Of a stretch of DNA of 64,000 nt, positions 59,740-64,000 are shown in pieces. The notes below the pieces were generated by a model. It saw nothing but the letters and a program-made list of their open reading frames with translations. It was not told the DNA's origin and searched no databases. The stretch is taken from positions 3,243,385 through 3,307,384 of the forward strand of contig CM067084.1 in NCBI GenBank assembly GCA_034008185.1, in the 5' to 3' direction. This stretch comes from Gorsachius magnificus. Lineage: Eukaryota; Chordata; Aves; Pelecaniformes; Ardeidae. Numbering within the stretch: the first letter of the stretch is position 1; each line of letters opens with the position of its first letter. Both the position numbers and the translations under genes were made by a program.

Positions 59740-60293
59740 TGTCCTGGTTTCGGCTGGGATAGAGTTAATTTTCTTCACAGAAGCCAGCATAGTGCTGTGC
59801 TTTGGATTTAGTACTAGAAGAATGTTGATAACACGCTGATGTTTTTAGTTGTTGCCAAGCAGTGCTCAGACTGCTCAAGGACTTTTTGAGCTTCTCCTGC
59901 TCGGCCAGGTGCATAACAAGCTGGGAGTACAGCACAGCTAGGACCCAAACTGTCCAAAGAGCTATTCCATACCATAGAACGGCATGCTCGGGGGGGTTGG
60001 TGGGTCGGTCGGTCGCTCGGGTACTGATCGCTGCTCGGGACGGGCTGGGCATCGGTCGGCGGGTGGTGAGCAATTGCATTGTGCATCATTCGTTTTGTAT
60101 ATTCTGTATATTTTGTTATCATTCTCATTATTACTATTATTATTATTTTCTCTTATTAAACTGCCTTTATCTCAGCCCTCGGCTCTAACCTTTTTTCCCT
60201 TTCCCGATTCTCTCCCCCATCCCACTGAGGGAGGGGGGGGAGTGAGCGAGCGGCTGCGTGGTGCTTAGTTGCCAGCCGGGTTAAACCACGACA
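59740..60293 (+). repeat. 3' LTR
   Basis: This is a 554-bp LTR with the same termini as the 5' LTR (TGTCCTGG to CCACGACA). It is about 19 bp shorter, mainly because one internal GATCGCTGCTCGGG-type repeat unit is missing near 60020. It also differs by roughly a dozen substitutions, counted by eye. It carries ATTAAA at 60155-60160, a usable polyadenylation signal that the 5' LTR lacks. Confidence 0.95.
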
Positions 60294-60298
60294 AGCAA

Positions 60299-63200
60299 GC
60301 AGCACAGCTGCCCTTTCTTATTGCACCCTCCATTGCCTTTTTTTTTTTTTTTTGGTTGGTTGGTTTTTTTACAGCAACGCTACGCTGCCAGCAACAACCC
60401 CTTTGGACGAGAGCCCTCCTCTTGTTGTTTTAACCAAGCGAAAGGCTGAGCTGGATTCTCAGGTAGCATCATCTACACCGCTCCCTTCAGTCAAAGCACA
60501 TCAATATGTACTTTTCAGCGACGCAACAGCCCCCGCAGGGTATCGGCAGCGGCTGCCTAGCAGGCTGTGCCACGGCTGTGCAGCGCAGCCACACAAGGCG
60601 ATGCGCCGCCTCGCAAAAATCCCCCCCCGTGCGCTGGAGATGAGATGAGCGCTGCCTGCAGACAGGTCTGCAGACACAGCAGGGGCACCATGGAAACTGC
60701 TGGAGAACAAAGATGCCGCCGGAAAGGGTAGAAGGGGCAAACTTGTGCCAGGCCCCGCGAGCCGTGCCCAAAGAACTTGGCTTTGCCTTTGCGTTCACCT
60801 CCCAAAGCCCGCAGCCCCCACTGCGGCCGCACTGAACCCGACTGCAGCCTGCCCAGGGATTTCACAGCAGGGCCAGGGGTTCGCTTCCTCGCCACCGATA
60901 AAGAAAATGAATCGGGAACAGGGACGAGCAGATACTGATTTTGCACAGAATTGTGTTTTCTGTCTCCAAGGTGATGCTGTAAAGTAGGGCAGCCCACGGG
61001 AAACAGAAAGAACATTTAGTCCTTAGCAGGTATCACCGAGGACTGAAAAAGAACCTACCAGAAGGGGTAATAAAGTAGGAGTTAAACAAAGTACTTTGCA
61101 CCCCAGAGGCTCAGGAGCTGTTTCAGGGGTGTTTCAGTGCCTCTTTACCCATTTTTTTTTCCCCCTCTTCCCTCGGTACCAGCCGCTGGTGCTGCTGGAG
61201 ACGGGTGCTGAGCTAAAGGAAACCTCGGTCCCCCTGGGTATGCAGCTGCTCTGCCTTGTTCTTCCTTTTAACATCTGCTGTGAGCCAAATCCGCGTCCAA
61301 TTTAAGACAATCGTACGGAGCAATACCAGCCCGTTCCAGCTAATGGAGTCCATACTGTACCTTTTTCGTCTAGTGGTCGTAGCAGAGCCTACAGAAGGAT
61401 TCCGACTGTCCCGGTGGGAAGCTGACACGCCGAGTCCGGCACGCGTTGTCTCCTTTCGTGAGGGAACAGCTGAAAGGCGGTGTAACCGTAGCTTGCGGTC
61501 TAGAAATTGTGAAGAATGACAATTGTATTTACTCAGAAGCAGGACATGATGTGGTATTTACAGAAATTGTGGGTCCATCCATCCCCATTACATTTTGATG
61601 CCCGCGATAACTACCAGGAAACAACGAAACAACCCCTAGCAATTCCCACGCCGCTTGGATCGATGTCGAAAAGCCACTGCGTGACGCTGCCAGTTCTTTT
61701 TCCTCTCTGGTGGCTCCCAGTCTCGGTGACAGATGAATACAAAGCAGACAGGGTGGTGGCAGAACCTCATCAGATGGACCCGACGGGCCTCAGGCTGCCC
61801 ACGGTATTGCATAGATTAGTGTCATGTAACGCCGGGCTTTGTGTTTTGATATTGAAGGACACACAGCTTCCGTCTTTCGCCTTGTCCCGTCCTAATGTCA
61901 GGATCTGCGTTTTGATTTTGAGGTTATGAAGAAGCTGCGCTTCAGTAGCTGCACCTCTATTTCTGTGTCTCCCTCACCTTTCTTCAAAATAGCAAGAGAG
62001 GCTTCTCCGCTGCGTGAAAAGGCTTTTTGAATCGCTGCATTGAAAATCAGAACAAAACCCTCCGATTTTCAGTAAAACGAGTATTTGGTCTCACTAGATT
62101 TTGGTTACATGTGCTGCTTAGATTGCTACTATCTCACGTATAATTATTTCACAGCCGTATTACTTTGAAAAAATCTGTTTGTATTTGGCCACAGCAACAC
62201 ATTTGACATTTCCATTCGAGGCAGAGAGATCCCCGCAAGCTATTCCGCGAGCACCTACAGCAGAGCAACGTCACTGAAAAACACCGCCTTTACTTTCTGA
62301 CAAAATTACTCCGTGCCTTTCCCACAGCAGACACGGGAGTTTCCGAGAGATACTGCAGCCGCACAACCGAGTCAGCTTGCTGAGGCCGAGAACATTACTC
62401 GGCTTCCCCGTCACCCTGCAGAAGGGCCTGTCCTGCCCGGTGCGAGGGGCCGGCAGCAGCTCCCAGCACTCAGCACCTCACAGCTGCAATTCCCAGGTCG
62501 CCTCTCTCTCCCTGCGGATGTTCACACCTCTTTTGCAGGGTAGATCTAGAAGAGTATCCGAAACAATGGGAAAGCACATTGCCAGGAGGAACACATTCGC
62601 AGGGTATTAGCTACCCGGCTTTTTCGGTGGCATTACTAATTCTACAATTAGTTGCCCCTCTCTAGCTACCCGCTGTCGCAGGGGTGCTTCAAGCCACCAC
62701 CCTCACCTGCAGGCACTCCTTCCCTTGGCACCAGGATGCTGCAGAGGCCAGGAAAGCCCATCCCAGCGCTCCCCCCGGCAGTGTCGCCTTCCCCACGCTT
62801 CTCCAAGGAGAGCACGGGGAGGGAGGAAGGGTTCGCACTGCCGCTGCCGGGGGAAAGCAGGGCCTGTCTCACCAGCTCGCCCCGCTCCTTCGCACCCGGC
62901 TCAGAAAGCATCTTGGTATGCAAAGTAGTAAATGGCAAAACCCAGGAAAGCTCCCCTCACTTGGGCAGCTGAGATGCTCGGCCAAACTGTTGCTGGCGTC
63001 GGCCAAGCTGTCCAAGGGTCTGGCAGACCAACCCCTCTCGGGAGGTTTCTGGTATGTCCCAGCTTTAGGCGCCGCACAACAGCTCCCCTGCGGTACGTTG
63101 TCACTTCTAATTCCCATCATGGCTAAAACTAGACGGTGCTGAGACACGGGGAAAAATATGCTTGGGTTTGTTTTTTTTTTTTAAGTTAACCCTTTGAACC

Positions 63201-64000
63201 TGGGTTGGGACCTCCCGGTAGCATCCCTGGAACAGCTTCCCCCCTCCCATCCACAGGCAGCCAGCAGCTCCCATCTCCTCGTTCTTCCTGCATCTGCCAC
63301 TGCCAGGTTCAACCCCTCCGCGCTGCTGCCTGGGATCTCCACCCATAAACAACAAAAGCACCAGTGTTTGCTTTCCTACCTCCTGGACCGAGACAGCACA
63401 AGCCATCACATTTTGAAAACGTTTCAAGCCAGGTACTCGGGCTTTTCGTTGCAGAGTCTTTGCTTCTCAGTTTAATTTTTGGCACGGCTTGTTTGACTCC
63501 CAACTCCATTTGGCCACAGGCAGCGTGACAGCAGCGTGCCTCTTTCCAAGCCTGTTTCCATGCTTTTTTCAAAGAGGCAAAGCAGCCATCACGATTTGGG
63601 AAGGTGGCGATTGCCGACAGCAGAACGACCAGCACCAGTTTGATTAGGCACAGCAGGACGCGTTGTCTGCCATCCAGTAGCCTTCACGCCGGGCTAGTGG
63701 AGAGAAGAAGCCTTTACCCCGAGCGGGCAAGCTGCCTTTTTCCAGCACAGGATGCCAGTCTAACATGGCAGAAAGCATAACCCTTCTCTCAGCCTCACCT
63801 ACCGCCAGTTTTCAGGCAGGAACACCTCAATTTCCCCACAAAAATCGCCACCTGGCATCCAAAGGCCAAGTTAACATCTCCATATACAATGTGGCCATGC
63901 TCAGCATTGCCCAACACAGCCGTACCTCCCCACTGTGAAAGCTCCAGCCGTGCCTTTCCGATGCGAACTCCTCCGGAAGCTCTCCAAGGAAGGTCTCTCT
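60299..64000. other. Non-coding DNA 3' of the provirus
   Basis: About 3.7 kb of moderate GC sequence. A T-tract lies at 60338-60355 followed by (TTGG)n-like sequence, another T-run at 61149-61157, and one at 63171-63182. Overlapping open frames of 60-150 codons occur on both strands in the GC-richer parts (60,500-61,000 and 62,650-63,400), without recognisable domains. No gene can be supported. Confidence 0.5.

Larger units (their letters stand above)
53450..60293 (+). mobile_element. Full-length ERV-L-type provirus (class III endogenous retrovirus)
   Basis: This is a 6.84-kb element with the order 5' LTR, primer binding site, gag, protease-RT-RNase H-integrase, polypurine tract, 3' LTR. TG...CA termini and a 5-bp target duplication mark the ends. 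There is no env gene: only about 400 bases lie between the pol stop and the 3' LTR, and no frame there is long enough. The pol order, lack of env and 5-bp duplication fit the ERV-L group, whose pol is related to that of spumaviruses. Three frame problems affect gag, while pol is unbroken. The two LTRs differ by roughly a dozen substitutions plus a repeat-unit loss, judged by eye, so the insertion is not brand new but is not ancient either. Confidence 0.95.
53445..60298. repeat. Target-site duplication AGCAA around the provirus
   Basis: AGCAA at 53445-53449 directly precedes the 5' LTR and is repeated at 60294-60298 directly after the 3' LTR. A 5-bp duplication is the expected integrase footprint for this group. 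It shows that both LTRs come from one integration event rather than from a rearrangement. Confidence 0.95.

Noticed and set aside
59862..60188. LTR reading frame of about 108 codons, also open in the solo LTR (minus, 45173-45520)
   Set aside because: It starts on GTG, not ATG, and is broken in the 5' LTR by a one-base loss. Similarity among LTR copies alone explains the shared frame.
1..64000. CRISPR arrays, bacterial operons, tRNA or rRNA genes
   Set aside because: No regularly spaced repeats, no tRNA A/B-box pairs or cloverleaf, and no rRNA-like sequence were noticed. The DNA is clearly vertebrate in character.

Overview
The window looks like bird nuclear DNA. Two 3' ends of chicken-repeat-1 (CR1) retroposons, an avian-type ERV-L provirus with a related solo LTR, low repeat density, and a compact CpG island set in AT-rich sequence all point that way. 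The species cannot be fixed from the sequence. A neognath bird is my best guess, because this LTR type occurs widely in bird genomes, but that is from general knowledge and was not tested.

Layout: (1) Bases 1 to about 47,900 are AT-rich, intron-like or intergenic DNA with no convincing complete gene. They hold two minus-strand CR1 3' ends (3434-3770 and 12964-13381), a 118-bp tandem duplication (12663-12898), an old LTR fragment (about 35494-35575), a perfect hairpin (44526-44547), a complete minus-strand solo LTR with a target-site duplication (45069-45642), and many A/T tracts. A few short stretches have good splice-site-like flanks and open frames. They are listed only as weak exon candidates. 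(2) Bases 47,900-50,650 are GC- and CpG-rich. The core (about 49,000-50,000) resembles a CpG-island promoter. On the minus strand an ATG in an AAGATGGCTGCC context (49634) opens a Pro/Ala/Gly/Ser-rich frame with a (CTG)8 tract, a plausible first coding exon whose gene I cannot name. It is flanked by a 600-bp CA/CCCC-rich compound satellite. (3) Bases 50,650-53,449 are ordinary non-coding DNA. (4) Bases 53450-60293 are a full-length plus-strand endogenous retrovirus of the ERV-L (class III, spuma-like pol) type. It has two LTRs, a 5-bp target duplication (AGCAA), a tRNA-Lys-type primer binding site, a broken gag, an unbroken protease-RT-RNase H-integrase frame, and no env. (5) Bases 60294-64000 are non-coding flank.

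How the parts work together: the only gene set is the provirus. The LTR would drive a genomic RNA, tRNA-Lys would prime reverse transcription, gag would supply particle proteins and pol the enzymes. All catalytic residues of the four enzymes are present. Gag is interrupted by a one-base loss inside a 30-bp repeat and apparently by frame changes at both ends, so this copy is unlikely to make a normal Gag. The most unusual points are the hydrophobic pre-gag reading frame, the in-frame UAG plus hairpin just before pol, and repeat-number changes inside the LTRs and gag. I saw no CRISPR array, tRNA or rRNA gene.
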